A program made the translations under genes and the position numbers. This document shows, in pieces, positions 21,528-33,800 of a DNA stretch of 64,000 bases. The notes below the pieces were generated by a model that was given only the letters and a program-made list of their open reading frames with translations, did not search any database and was not told the origin of the DNA. The first letter of the stretch is position 1. The number at the start of each line of letters is the position of its first letter. This stretch comes from Elephas maximus indicus (Eukaryota; Chordata; Mammalia; Proboscidea; Elephantidae), in NCBI RefSeq assembly GCF_024166365.1, contig NC_064824.1, forward strand, positions 41,330,608-41,394,607. The letters run 5' to 3'.

Positions 21528-23035
21528 GTAGATTAAAAAAAAAAACAAAAAACTAACTCAGTTCACAGATTTATTGCTATGATGGCTTTACATTTTGTAG
21601 AGTGCCTTTCAATGATTAGCCAGTACTAGTGATTCATTAACAAGATGTCATTCTTTGAATACGATCAGGGGTTATGACTTAGGGGACAGGTGCTGGCTCT
21701 TCCTTCACTCTATCACTGTGACTTGGGAAACAATGACCAGTTGCCTTGTTTCTTCACAGTCAAGGTTTCACCTCCGCAAAATGGGTGCAATATTGCTGAT
21801 TTTGTTTTTCTGTGTGGTAACCATGAATCTTATCCTAGGCCATTTGCCCTAAACTCTATAAGAGAAGAAAACAGTAGGTAGCATGTAAAATGCTACTTAC
21901 TAAGATCATCTAGGGCTTCTATTTTCTGCTACTGTGTTCACCTACTAACAAAGAAGTAATGGAATTGTCCTCGAGCCAGAGGAGTGGCTGGATAGTAGCC
22001 AAGGATTTGGGTTGAATCCCCAGTGGTGTTTGACATTTGTGTTAATCAGTTGGGTTTCTTGTCACCTGGAGTAATGTTAAGTGGGATTTGTATTGTTCAG
22101 CACAATAAAACAAGCAAACAGATTTTCAAAATGTTGGACGTTTAGCAAATTAACAGTTATAAGGCTTCATATCCAAAGGCAATGAAGCATTGTTACACGA
22201 TTAAAAATAAACAGAATTTACATCGACAATAAATATATACTTTAACTTGTGAGAAATGTGAGCAAATATATTAGCAGTAATTAACACATAATACTTTAAA
22301 TAATATTTTAATTGTTTACAAAACTAATTTTTCTATTGCACATTTACAGCGGGACAATCAGGGCATTAGTCAGCCAGGTTCAGAACAGTTGACTCTTGGT
22401 TTTGATAAAAATCAGGTCGAAAGGCTTGATGGTACAATTTCCTCTTTGAGAGATCTTCTTGTGACTATTCTTAGGAAGTTTTTTTTTTTTTTTAAACTTT
22501 ATAATAAACAAAATAGCAATATAACTTTATATGGAATCTTTATTTTCAAAGGATCCCAGAATGCTTATAAACTGTTATTTAAACCATATACAGGAACCAC
22601 TGAAATGCAGCCACATTTTGAAGCCAGAGGAGGAGCTTGAAATGCCAGTTGGAGAGCACGCTCTTGCTCTGGAAGAGATGTGGTTTGCATGACCTAACAG
22701 GGGTTTTCTGACCCGGGTTTCTGCAGTGCTGTGTGGGTGGAATGCCTCTGCTTTGGAGCTACACAAGGCAAGGCTCTATTGCTGCGGAAGGAGGGAAGTG
22801 AAGGAGTGAAGAGTAGTGGAAAGAGGAGGCATGGAGAACAGACTGTTTATGTGCCTGTTACCAAGTATTGGTGGCTACAGAACAGTCACCAATGGTCAGG
22901 GCTCCCTGACCCTGGTGTAGAATAACAGTCCCAGGTGCTACATGTACCAAGTTACTTGAATTGCCACATGAAAATCTCTACGGGAATTTTTGTAGAGAAA
23001 ATATAATAATATCGGATTAGATTGGCTCACATTTA
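21528..23035. other. Unassigned DNA
   Basis: Possible diverged MIR head near 21965-22025 (GGATAGTAGCCAAGGATTTG, then GGTTGAATCCCC). T15 run near 22481. No supported gene. Confidence 0.45.
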
Positions 23036-23330
23036 GAATCATAGAATGTTAGAGCTGAATAAACCCTAGTGGTTATCTAGACAAACACTTCCATTTTAAC
23101 TCTGAGAAAACTAGGATCCGAAGAGGAGAAGTGGTTGGAGCATTACTTTAGATCAGTATCAGAATATTCCAATTGGAAAAGACCTTAGCGATTAACTAGT
23201 TACAACTTCCATTCAATTACAAGTGACTTCTGAAATCTTTGCAAGACTTATCTCAGCAGTCTTATTTACTGACAGGGAGTTATGACCGCAAAGAACAACT
23301 TCTTCTGTTGTTGAAGATCTCCCCTTATGA
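23036..23330. mobile_element. Ancient mammalian interspersed repeat, family unsure
   Basis: AATCATAGAATGTTAGAGCT followed by TTTAACTCTGAGAAAACTAG is a pattern I associate with a very old, widely dispersed mammalian repeat. I cannot name the family or orientation with confidence. Confidence 0.4.
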
Positions 23331-23399
23331 ATGTTCTTCAAAATATTAATTTGTTCATTTCTTTAATGTATACTTATTGATTGGAACATGAAGGAGAAT

Positions 23400-23610
23400 A
23401 ATAATGAAATAATAGTACCTTAATGTTTATTAAGGTGCTTTATAGTGTTAACTCATTTGTTCTTTACAATAAATCTATGAAGAGGCAACTGTTATTTTAC
23501 CCATTTAAGGCTTAGGAAGAGAACACAAGTAATTTCTCAAAGAAAAGTGGTTTTTAAGTGTTAGAGCTGAGGTTTAAACCAGACAGAATGGCCCTAGAGC
23601 CTACGCTCAG
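23400..23610 (-). mobile_element. MIR, minus strand
   Basis: AACTCATTTGTTCTTTACAA, then TTATTTTACCCATTTAAGGC and TTAGAGCTGAGGTTTAAACC give the reversed MIR order. Confidence 0.68.
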
Positions 23611-24221
23611 CCAATACCATGATGCTCTTTAAATAAGGAGCTAAAGAAAAAAATGAACAACACAGTGACATTATTATTAGAGCTATGAAGGAAATAAGCA
23701 TAATTCAATAAGGGGCATAATGGGAAACCCCCATTAGTCACAGTGGTCAGGGAAAGTCTCTCTGAAGGAGGGAAGACTCTGAGGAACCAGCCATGAGAAG
23801 AGCCCTGGTCTGAGGAAAGAACTAGTGCAAAGGCTTTCTGCAACAAAGGTAGGGAAGAACTTGATGGGTTTTGGAGACCCAGCTTTCTTCCTCTAATGTT
23901 CTCCAATTAAATTCTTCCCTTTAAACCATATAGAGTAATTCAAATTCCTCTATTCTGTGAAATTTGTTTTGGAGATAAGTTAGGCTCATTCTTTTGAAAA
24001 GTATTATATACCTTTGGATTACTAATTGTATAAATAGGACTTTGTTAATAAAGACCTTTGTAAAGAATGTTTGCTTTTTCCTTAATTTCTGCTCTTTTGA
24101 TTTTTTGTTTATATCACCTCAACTGCAGCCCCACATCCTAAAATAAACTTGTCTGTTAATAATGACCTCTATTGGTTCTTGGAACATTCAAAGAAAGGAC
24201 ATATATATACGAATATATATG
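23611..24221. other. Unassigned DNA
   Basis: No gene or repeat family recognised. The 99-codon minus-strand frame at 23607-23906 lacks any motif I know. Confidence 0.45.
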
Positions 24222-24616
24222 GGAAAGCTGGACAATGAATAAGGAAGACAGAAGAAGAATTGATGCCTTTGAATTATGGTGTTGGCAAAGAATATTGAAT
24301 ATGCCATGGATGTGAGAAGAATGAACAAATCTGTCTTGGAAGAAGTACAGCCAGAATGTGTCTTAGAAGCAAGGATGGCAAGGCTTTATCTTACATACTT
24401 TGGACATGTTGTCAGGAGGAACCAGTCCCTAGGAAGGATATCATGCTTGGTAAAGTAAAGGGTCATCAAAAAAGAGGAAGACCCTCAATGAGATAGATTG
24501 ACATACTGGCTGTAACGATGGGCTCAAGCATAAAAATGATTGTGAGGATGGCAGGCAGTGTTGTACATAGGGTCGCTATGAGCGAGAAATGACTTGATGG
24601 CATTAACAACAACAGC
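24222..24616 (+). mobile_element. RTE 3' end, plus strand
   Basis: Starts in the segment encoding KAGQ-like sequence (AAAGCTGGACAATGAATAAG at 24224) and ends GATGGCATTAACAACAACAG. Flanks are A/T-rich, so no duplication can be called. It lacks ~20 bases just before the shared tail. Confidence 0.88.
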
Positions 24617-24639
24617 TTAAAAAATATATATATATTCTG

Positions 24640-24800
24640 TGCCTTTTATGTGTCAAGCATCTTGGAAAGTACACTACGTACTTTATCTCATTTAAATATA
24701 TAAGTTGTATCATTAAATCATTTTATAGCTGGGAACAATGAGGCCCAGGAAGATTAATACATTTTCCCAAGGCCACACAACTGATTAGTTGCATACTCTT
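24640..24800 (-). mobile_element. MIR, minus strand
   Basis: TTATGTGTCAAGCATCTTGG, then TATCTCATTTAAATATATAA, then TTCCCAAGGCCACACAACTG is the reversed MIR order. Confidence 0.7.
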
Positions 24801-24854
24801 GATTTCAAAAAATTTCTCTGCTAGATTTAAAAAATTATTATTTTCTACTCACAA

Positions 24855-25933
24855 CTCACAACTACCTGGCCAACACACTGGAAGAGATCCATATCTGTGC
24901 CCATTCCAAAGAAAGGTAATCCAACAGAACGCAGAATTTATCAAAGAATGCCATTACTATCACACACAAGCAAAATTTTGCTGAAGATGATTCAAAAAAG
25001 GATGCAGCAGTAGCTCTACAGGGAACTGCCAGAAACTTAAGCCAGATTCAGAAGATGTTACATGAGTATGTCATTGCTGATGCCAGATGGATCTCGACTG
25101 AAAGTGGAGAATGCCAGAAAGATGTTTACCTGTGTTTTGTTGACTATGCAAAGGCATTCGACTGTGTGGATCATAGCAAATTATGGATAACACTGCAAAG
25201 AATAGGAATTCCAAAACAATTAATTGTACTCCTGTGGAACCCGAACTTAAACCAAGAGGCAGTGGTTTGAGCAGAACAAGGGGATACTGCATGGTTTAAA
25301 ATCAGGAAAGGGTTGTATGTCAGGGTTGTATGCTGAGCACATACTACAAGAAGCAGAACTACCTGAAAAAGAACAGGGCATCAGAACTGAAGGAAGGCTC
25401 CTTAAGAACTTACGATACAGAGATGACACAACCTTGCTTGCTGGAAGTACAGAGGACTGGAAGCAATTTCTGATGAAGCTCAAAGACTATAGCCTTCAGT
25501 ATGAATTACACCTCAACGTAAGGAAAACAAAAATCCTCACCAATGGACCAATAAGGAACATCATGATAAATGGAGAAAATTTTGAAGTTGTCAAGGATTT
25601 CACTTTACTTGGATCCACAATCAATACCCATGGAAGCCGCAGTCAAGATGTCAAATGATGTATTGCGTTGGGCAAATCTGATGCAAACAAACTTTTTAAA
25701 GCATTCAAAAGCAAATAAGTCACTTTGAGGACTGAGGTTCCCCAATCCAAGCCATGGTATTTTCAATTGCCTCATATGAATTTGAAAGCTGGACAATGAA
25801 TATGGAAGACTGAAGAAGAATTGATGTCTTTGTCTTATGGTGTTAGTGAAGACTATTGAATATACCATGGACTGCCAGAAGAACAAACATGTCTGTCTTG
25901 GAAGAAGTACAGCCAGAGTGCTCCTTGGAAGTG
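24855..25933 (+). mobile_element. RTE segment: RT domain to near the C-terminus
   Basis: Covers the RTE from the CTACCTGGCCAAC block (equivalent to ~6858 in the first copy) to GCTCCTTGGAAGTG, about 250 bp short of the 3' end. It contains DYAKAFDCVDHSKLW (25142) and the catalytic box as NLRYRDDTTLL at ~25408, so the YADD Ala is replaced by Arg. Frame is broken at 25270, 25305 and 25658. It is followed without spacer by an RTE 5' end. Confidence 0.88.
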
Positions 25934-27327
25934 TCAGTCCCCTTGTGTCAGTCTGTCGTACCATGGGGGCTTATGTGTTGCTGTGATGCTGGAATCTATA
26001 TCACCAGTACTCAAATACCAGCAAGGTCACCCATGGCAGACAGTTTTCAGCTGAGCTTCCAGGCTAGGAAAAAGGACCTGGTGGTCTAGTTCTGAAAAGA
26101 ATTAGCCAGAGAAAACATTATAGATAACAGCGGGACATTGTCTGATTGGTGGTGGAAGGTGAGACCCTCAGTTTAGAAGGCACTCAAAATACGACTGAGG
26201 AAGAGCTTCCTCCTCAAAGTAAAGTCACCTTAATGACGTGGATGGAGTCAAGCTTTCAGGACCTTCATTTGCTGATGTGGCATAACTCAAAATGAGAAGA
26301 AACAGCTGCAAACATCCATTAATAATCTGAACCTGGGAATGTATGAAGTAAGAATCTAGAAAAATTGGAAATCATCAAAAATGAAACGAAACACATAAAC
26401 ATTGATATCCTAGGCATTAGTGAGCTGAAATGGACCAGTATTGGCCATTTTGAATCAGACAGTCATATGGTCTACTATGCTAGGAATGACAACTTGGAGA
26501 AAAATGGCTTTTTATTCATCATCATAAAGAACTTTTGAAGATCTATCTTAAAGTACAACGTAGTCAGTGATAGGATTATATCCATACACCTACAACGAAG
26601 ACCAGTTAATACCACTATTACTCAGATTTACTCGCTAACCACTAAGGCCAAAGATGAAGAAATTGAAGATTTTTACTAACTTCTGCAGTCTGAAATTGAT
26701 TGAATGAGCAATCAAGATGCATTGATAATTACTGGTGTTTGGAATGAGAAATTTGGAAATGAAGAAAGATCAGTAGTCAGAAAACATGGCCTTGGTGATG
26801 GAAGTGATGCCAGTGATCACATGACAGAAATTTGCAAGACCAACAACTTCTTCATTGCAAATACCTTTTTCACCAACGTAAATGGTGACTATACATGTGG
26901 ACCTGGCCAGATGTAATTAATATACAGGAATCAAATCGACTACATCTGTGGAAATGGAGGATGGAGGAGCTCAATATCATCAGTCAAAATAAGGCCAGGG
27001 GCTGACTGCAAAACAGATCATCAATTGCTCATATGCAAGTTCAAGTTGAAGCTGAAGAAAATTAGGATCAGTCCACAAGAGCCAAAGTATGACCTCAAGT
27101 ATATTCCACCTGATTTAGAGACCATCTCAAGAATATATTTGGCACATTGAACACTAATGACCTAAGACCAGACAAGTTGTGAAGTGACATCAAGGACAGC
27201 ATACATGAAGAAAGCCAGAGGTCACTAAAAAGACAGGAAAGAAAGAAAAGACCAAAATGAATGTCAGAAGAGACTCTGAAACTTGCTCTTGAATGTTGAG
27301 TAGCTAAAGCAAATGGAAGAAATTCAG
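25934..27327 (+). mobile_element. RTE segment: 5' leader and endonuclease
   Basis: Begins with the RTE leader (GTGTCAGTCTGTCGTACC at 25945) and runs through the endonuclease to the AGCTAAAGCAAATGGAAGAA block, equivalent to ~6385 in the first copy. GISELKW at ~26411 and DCKTDHQ near 27005 keep the catalytic Glu and the Asp-His pair, unlike the 5.0 kb copy, but stops and frameshifts break the frame (for example 26536, 26700). Ends abruptly at a MaLR LTR. Confidence 0.88.
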
Positions 27328-27668
27328 TGCTGTTCTCCTGGCTCTTATTTCTTGGTGGTATGTGATCCTCCTTTCTGTCTGCTCACTTCTCTCTTTTATG
27401 TCTCAAAAGAGATCGATTTAAACCAGATCTTGATCTTGTAGACTTAGCCCTGCCTTATTAACATAACTGCCTCTAATCCTGCCTCATTAACATCATAAAA
27501 GAACATATAAGCCACCCAGTGCCGTCGAAAAGAACATATAAGAAACATATATACAACAAATAGGAAAATCACATCAGATGACAAAATGGAAGACAATCAC
27601 ACAATACTGGGAATCATGGCCTAGCCAAGCTGATACACATTTTTAGGGGACATAATTCAATACATAAT
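27328..27668 (-). mobile_element. ERVL-MaLR LTR fragment, minus strand
   Basis: Matches the right half of the LTR at 36046-36563 (TTTCTTGGTGGTATG, then ACACAATACTGGGAATCATG and ATTTTTAGGGGACATAATTC). The LTR 3' part is missing where it meets the RTE. A 16-bp insertion with duplication sits at 27497-27542. Confidence 0.75.
27497..27542 (-). mobile_element. 16-bp AfroSINE-tail insertion with 15-bp duplication
   Basis: AAAAGAACATATAAG occurs at 27497-27511 and exactly again at 27528-27542. Between them is CCACCCAGTGCCGTCG. Its reverse complement, CGACGGCACTGGGTGG, is the very end of AfroSINE. The insert is therefore the extreme 3' tail of a SINE and nothing else. Confidence 0.85.
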
Positions 27669-27759
27669 AGCACATAAAATAATCCTCAATGTTAAAATCC
27701 ATGACATCTTAGATTTCTGAAATATGATGAGTAACTTGAACATATTCTCATAGAAGGTA

Positions 27760-27855
27760 ATGCCAATAGTCACATGACTTGCAAAGGGCAGAGCCTGAGT
27801 TTTAACCCAGGTGATCCAAATCCCAAACTCTTGGTTACTAAACTATCCTGGCTTT
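27760..27855 (-). mobile_element. MIR fragment, minus strand
   Basis: CACATGACTTGCAAAGGGCA then GAGTTTTAACCCAGGTGATC is the reversed MIR head region. Confidence 0.55.
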
Positions 27856-27960
27856 TAATAGAGCAATGAGAAATTATTTTCCTTAACCTGCCTATCAAGG
27901 ATGGGACAGTTTATTAAAAATGTTAAAAATGAAAATGTATCCAGCATCATACCTGGAAAA

Positions 27961-28003
27961 ACCCCAGTGCCGTCGAGTCGATTCCTACTCATAGCGACCC
28001 TGT
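27961..28003 (-). mobile_element. AfroSINE/RTE tail fragment, minus strand
   Basis: CCCCAGTGCCGTCGAGTCGA followed by ACTCATAGCGACCCTGTG is the shared LINE-SINE 3' end, ~43 bp. The CCCAGTG start favours AfroSINE. No clear duplication. Confidence 0.8.
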
Positions 28004-30611
28004 GCAGATACTAAATGACTTATGATGTGATAGAAAATACATATTCTGTCAGAGTTAATGGTTGTGATCACAGCATAAGATGGAATACTTTCAAATAGTA
28101 ACAATCACTTGATTTCCTACGGTTAGTCTTCAGGGAAAATGGATTCAGGTTGTAGCCATTTAAGAATACATCAGTGTGTTTATTCTACTTTCTAGGCTCC
28201 CCTAACATTGCATTTCTTTTCCTGGGTGCTAAAAAAGGCGTGCCAATAGACAGGGATACCTATAGCTGGCACAGAAAAAGTAAATAGAAATACCCCATTA
28301 TCTTATGATAAGAACAAAGAGGAAAATACAAAGCTACTCAAGGAAGAGTTAAAGACCTTCCTGGTGGAGGAGTATTCTTGAAATGAAATATTTCCCTAGG
28401 CAAGTTGACATTTAAAATGTGTGACTTAAGAGAAATAAAACGAGTATTGTGAGAAACATAACCTTAAATATTTTTGGATCACATTTTCGTGAATGATACA
28501 GCATTTGGCACAACTTTTAGGAAACAGAAACACTATGGGGCAATGATAAGTATTTGTACGCAATTTTTGTGAACATATATGCACACACACAGCTATCTAT
28601 GTGGTATAATGTACCAGATATATGGAACGTGCCTATGTAAAATTGTTTTATATTCAACATTTTCATTCCTATAACTAAATGTTGGCTCTTTAAAATTTGT
28701 TTTTATGAATGTTTCCATGGTGAACTTATGGAACATAGTGGCTGGATAGCACAAATGTTGTTTTCTTTCTTCACGGACGGTCAAAAATGTCCTTTGAGGA
28801 GTCATCCTAGAGCGTCTTTAGGAATGGCATGTTGCAGACTGGACGGAACAAAGCTGCACGAAAGAAATGAAATGGAAGTATGTTATCGTTGGCTAACCTT
28901 TAAACATACTAAAAACTCTCAGAAGAGCTCATCTACTGTAGGGAATAGTGCTGTGTTGGCACAGGGTGTGCAAGATGACCTAATGGGTCTTTTCCATCTC
29001 TAATTCCTGTGATATCGCAGATCTAAGAGATGGAGCCAGTAATTGCTTACAACATAACAGATATTTCTCTCTCTATTTTTTTTCCTCTTCCCTGGAGCTC
29101 AGCAAAGAATCTCTTAAAACAAACAAAAACTGTGAGAAACTAAGAGAAGACAGGGACTGGCCCACTTTTAAGAGGCAGAATGTGGAAAGTATGAAGATGC
29201 TGATTTGATTGTAAAGGCTTGGAAATCTGAGGGGCCTGAAGCTGTTTAAAACTACAGGCAGTAGTTAAAAAAAAGAAGGGGAGTGAGAGAGAGAGAGAGA
29301 GAGAAAAAAAAAAAAAAACTTAAAAAAATGGGTATAACGCTGGGCTTTGATACAACTGGCCTTTCAGCCCCCACTTGAGATTTGAACATCCCCAAGGGAA
29401 GCTGTGGTTTGGACTAAGATCATGCATTTAATTTCACTCGGAGAACTTATTGGACTTGGCATCAAAAGAAAGAATTTGCAGTATATTTTTTGTCATGATT
29501 AGTGGCCCCCTCACCACAACGTTTGATTATTTTGGAAAGGGAAAAGTTAAATCCTTGTAAAGTTGTGATTTACAATTTGCGAGCATCCAGGTAGGGAGCA
29601 TGGCTTTTGCCAGCTTGATCATGGGATCCACGTTTTATTCTAGCTCATTGATGTGAGAAAACAAAACAGTGCTTTGGGGGAAAAGAGAGCTGGAAATCTA
29701 TCCCTTGATTATCCTGGGAGATTTTCTGTCCACACTACATCGTCTCTCAGTTACGTTGGTTTTGGTCACCACTGGAACTCGTAGCAAGAAACTGGCAGGC
29801 AGCTGGTTTACTTTTCATTTCTAATCTGCAGTAGCTGGTATTTTTATGATGCGATCCCTTTGCTCTCACAGTTATGTAAATCTTGAGGCAAAGGAGTTAA
29901 AAAGGAGGTTCTAATTTTATACCTGAAAATAACTTTCACTGGACATTTTTTTCTCAGGCTTTAAAATTAAGATTGGAAATCTCAAGGGTATTTTAATACC
30001 TACAAAACTATGTCCAAATAGCCAGAGGGGAAGTGAATGATCAACTGGATAAGCTGATGAATATTTTCCTGGTAGTTGCACAATTTTCCCCACAACTGTG
30101 ATGCTTTATCCTTTGACATTAAGAATGCTGTTTGCTGAAGTAACATTCCTTTGAACACTCAGCTTTCTGAAATGGTGCCCACCGCAAGGACTGCAGATGG
30201 GTAAGTTGGAGCATCAGTCCTGGAGTAACGGCCAGGAAATTAGATTCTGTTCTAGTGCCCAAGACTGAATGCAGTCAGCTAGGTCTTGAAATAAATTTTG
30301 AAGTGGACTTAATAATAAATTTCCCTGTTTTCTACTGCTTTCGAATTTTTTGGTCTATTTCTAGATGGATTTGTGCTGGTTGGATAACCATCTCCAGCAT
30401 TTAGGCAGAGAGCTCTCACCATGCTTACTAAGTGAAAGCAGTTTGCTGAATAATGTCAGTGTAGCAATGTTAGTGGTATTGTTGGCAGAGGAGAAAACAG
30501 TTTTTTTTTTTTTTTTTTTTTTGGTCTCATGCTAGACTCGGACAGGAGTAAAGATAAATACAAGAATTCCATGGGTATTTGGGAAGTGCTATATTTGTCC
30601 CAATTTAAACA
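28004..30611. other. Repeat-poor unassigned DNA
   Basis: About 2.6 kb with almost no recognisable repeat. It holds (GA)10 with an A15 run at 29285-29318 and a T22 run at 30501-30522. The 91-codon frame at 28728 shows no domain. It could hold a regulatory element or an exon too short to see by eye. Confidence 0.45.
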
Positions 30612-30858
30612 TGGTGGTTAAGGACATGGATGGTTAAGGGCAAGGAGCCTGGGATCGAATCCCAGCTTGCTGTATGATCTTGGGCAAGTTGTTTATGTTC
30701 TCTAAGCCTCGGTTTTCTCATCTGTGCTATGGAGTAAGTAAAACTGACTATATCATTTGGTTGTTAAGGGGATTTAAAGAGTTAATATAAATATACAAAG
30801 AAGGTACACGATGGTTGGCACAAAATAAGAATTCAGTAAGTATTAGCTGTAGTAGCTG
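30612..30858 (+). mobile_element. MIR, nearly complete, plus strand
   Basis: GGGATCGAATCCCAGCTTGC, then TCTTGGGCAAGTTGTTTATG, then GGTTTTCTCATCTGTGCTAT and a tail near AGAATTCAGTAAGTATTAGC. The tRNA-like B-box GATCGAATCCC is intact. One of the clearest MIRs here. Confidence 0.85.
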
Positions 30859-33800
30859 TTTGGTACTGCCCTCCTGAGCAAGATATTTCTTGGTTGTGTA
30901 TCACAGCAAATTTAAATATGGTTTCTCTATGAAGGTAAGCTAAGACTCTACTGTCTTTTTCCACACTCACTGATTTTAATGAAAGTGAATCAATGATAGG
31001 TTTTTTATTTAAACCCTACTTAACGAAGCTGTTGAGAAATCTAAATCAAAAGCCAATTTTTTCTGTATTGGTGAGGTCTCCATTAATTGATAGTGACAGA
31101 AAACCTACCCAATTTTATTTTATTTTTTAAAAATTTTCTCATGTTTCTAGAAAGTCTGACCTGTGGGCTCCTTTCATTTCTGCTTCTGTTCTCCCCTCCT
31201 CTCCCCTCCTCTTCTCTCCTTTTCTCTTCCTTCCTCTATTCCTCCCCCGCCCTCAACACACACAAACGTATTTTCCTCTCTTTTCTTCCTCTCCAGGATT
31301 GATTTTCCTTGCTAATGGATTCATTTTAGGCAATCTGTCTCCACATGATGCCCTCCAGCATATAAGTCCTTAGAACTAACCATCCTAGAGGATACACATC
31401 AAAATGATGTGGTGTAGAGCCGATTCCTAAGGTGAAGCCTAGAGTTTACCACAAATACTGTAATGGTTGTACACTAACAAGGTAGCATTCATGACCTGCT
31501 TTTCCCTGATATGTTTTTCTTTGCAAATGACCAATTTGGAAGTGTCCTTGTCTGAAATAATGCAACCCTCTTGAATACTATAAACACACTTCCCCCCTTC
31601 CAAAAGAGATACACACTCAAATCTCACCCTGTTACTGCATCCCAGATCCAAGTTCAGGATCTTTGAAGACTGTGTATTTCCCGTTGAGTCTGATCCAAAT
31701 GTGAATATTTCATGTTACACTCACCTAATGCTAAATGGTATTTTCACCACCCTCTCCATATGCAGTGGAGGAGAAAAGCAGAGATAAATTCATTAAAATT
31801 ACCATTTCGAAAGGGAAAACAATGTACAGGGATCCACAGTACTTGGTATCTACCCTATTCTCTAGGACTAGAGTAGTAGCGTTTGCCCCGTGTGAGCAGA
31901 GAGAATTCTATAGTTCATCGATCCGGCTACTCTGTGATCTGCTTCCTGAGAGATATCCTTTGTTCATTATCTCATCTGAGAGGAACAAAGTCTTCCGACT
32001 GATGACAAAATGACCTTAGCATTTCACTTTACATCACATGGTGCCAGTGTCCTTGGGCCTGACTCAGGGGCTGACCATTCCCGGGTTTTTATATTCCAGG
32101 TTTCCAGAGTTTCTTTGGTAAACACCTGTGAAACCCAGAAGACTGCCTGTCCACTTGCTGGCAGAATCCATGCACCCTAACTGGAAACTCACAAATGGTA
32201 AATCACAGCATTACATGGATTTAACTTTTCCCTTCTCCAGTATATTTATAGTTGGTATAGTCACCAAAATTATATTGTTTCTCTTAAAGTATCTTTTCTA
32301 TGTTGTGGATTTTAATGTACCCAAGAAGTATAACATTATATTCACTTTGAAACCAGAGAGAGTAAAGGAGACTAAGCCCCATAAACTACAAATATGAAGA
32401 ATCTGTGGGACCCAGATACACTATTTGAATCCATATATGTGAACAATCCATTGGCCTTGTTTATCTCCTGTACGCTGACTTTATTTGACATTTAGCATTT
32501 CTTCGTTTTTCTTTCTTCCATTACTATAATCTTTCTATCATGAGGCTATTTCTCAAGAATTTATATTATTTTAATAAAGGACAATTTTATAACATTGATT
32601 TGTAATTTATAAAAGCAATGACTACCATGATATACACAGTCCTTGATAACTTTGCCCTTTTAAATATTTCTGATTTTAGGAACCATTTAAAAGTTTTCTA
32701 ACGTCGACTTCCAAGTTAAATCACCATCCACATAGCTGATAATGAAATGGTTAAAATGTATTCCTTTTTATACTTTAAAGAGTGCTATTTTGCAATATCT
32801 TGGCTGAAGACTAAAACTAGGATAATCCAAGGTTTTAACAAAAGATATTTCCTAAACTGTGATAGTTCCTTATTTAACTAGGTCGTACTGCAACCACTCA
32901 TGATTCATTCAAAATTTTTGATGTTAATGACTTAATTCATGTCTTTTAGATGTGCCGTAAGCTGACTTGGGTATATAAATTCTATATTCCATTTAGCTTC
33001 TGCTTAATAAATCTGTGGCCAGTTCCCAGTGGCATTTCTGTTAGCCAAAAAAAAAAAGAAAGAGAGAGGAAGAGAGACTGAACTGCTTAAGGTCTGAGAT
33101 CATCTGTCCTATGGCTTTCAAGATCTCCTCACGTAAGGATTTGTGAACCCAGCAAAGGGAAAGAGTTAAGCCTATTCTCCTAGTTGGCAGAAACTTTGTA
33201 GTTTAAAATTACATACTGACTCTGGTGTAGAGACACAAGAAATTATAGAGCAGACACTGTCCAGGACAACGTATAATTTAAAATGTACTAGAGAATGTAT
33301 ACCGCATGGCAAAGTAAGTGAAGTGCTTCTTCAAATATAAGTGTTTTGCATAGAAAGGCAGTAATTATCCACTCCTAGGGAAATGTTTGCATTCATTCTA
33401 AATCAATATTTACTATTCATTTCTTGTGTTCAACAAAACAGGGATTTAACTTTTTTTTTTAAATGAAGGACTAAGGCAATAATTCTACGATGTAATTGTC
33501 TTGATATGAAATATTGCTAAATGGTGTTGCTATTTCGAGAAGGAGCAGTGTGAAATGGAAGGGTATCCCTATTTGTGAAATGTTACTTTGGGAACATTCA
33601 ATTCAGACTCAGTCAAGCAGGGCGACTCACCAGTTTTCAAAGATAACTTAAGCTGACTCCTTGGTAAGGCCCTTAACTAGAGTCATTCAGATGAGTCTTT
33701 GCCTTAACATTTTCCTCCCGCCTCCCTACCCATACTTCCACACTTCCTGATAATGACCCAGTTTCAGCTACTGCCTTTTGGGATGTGTGTGTGTGGTGGG

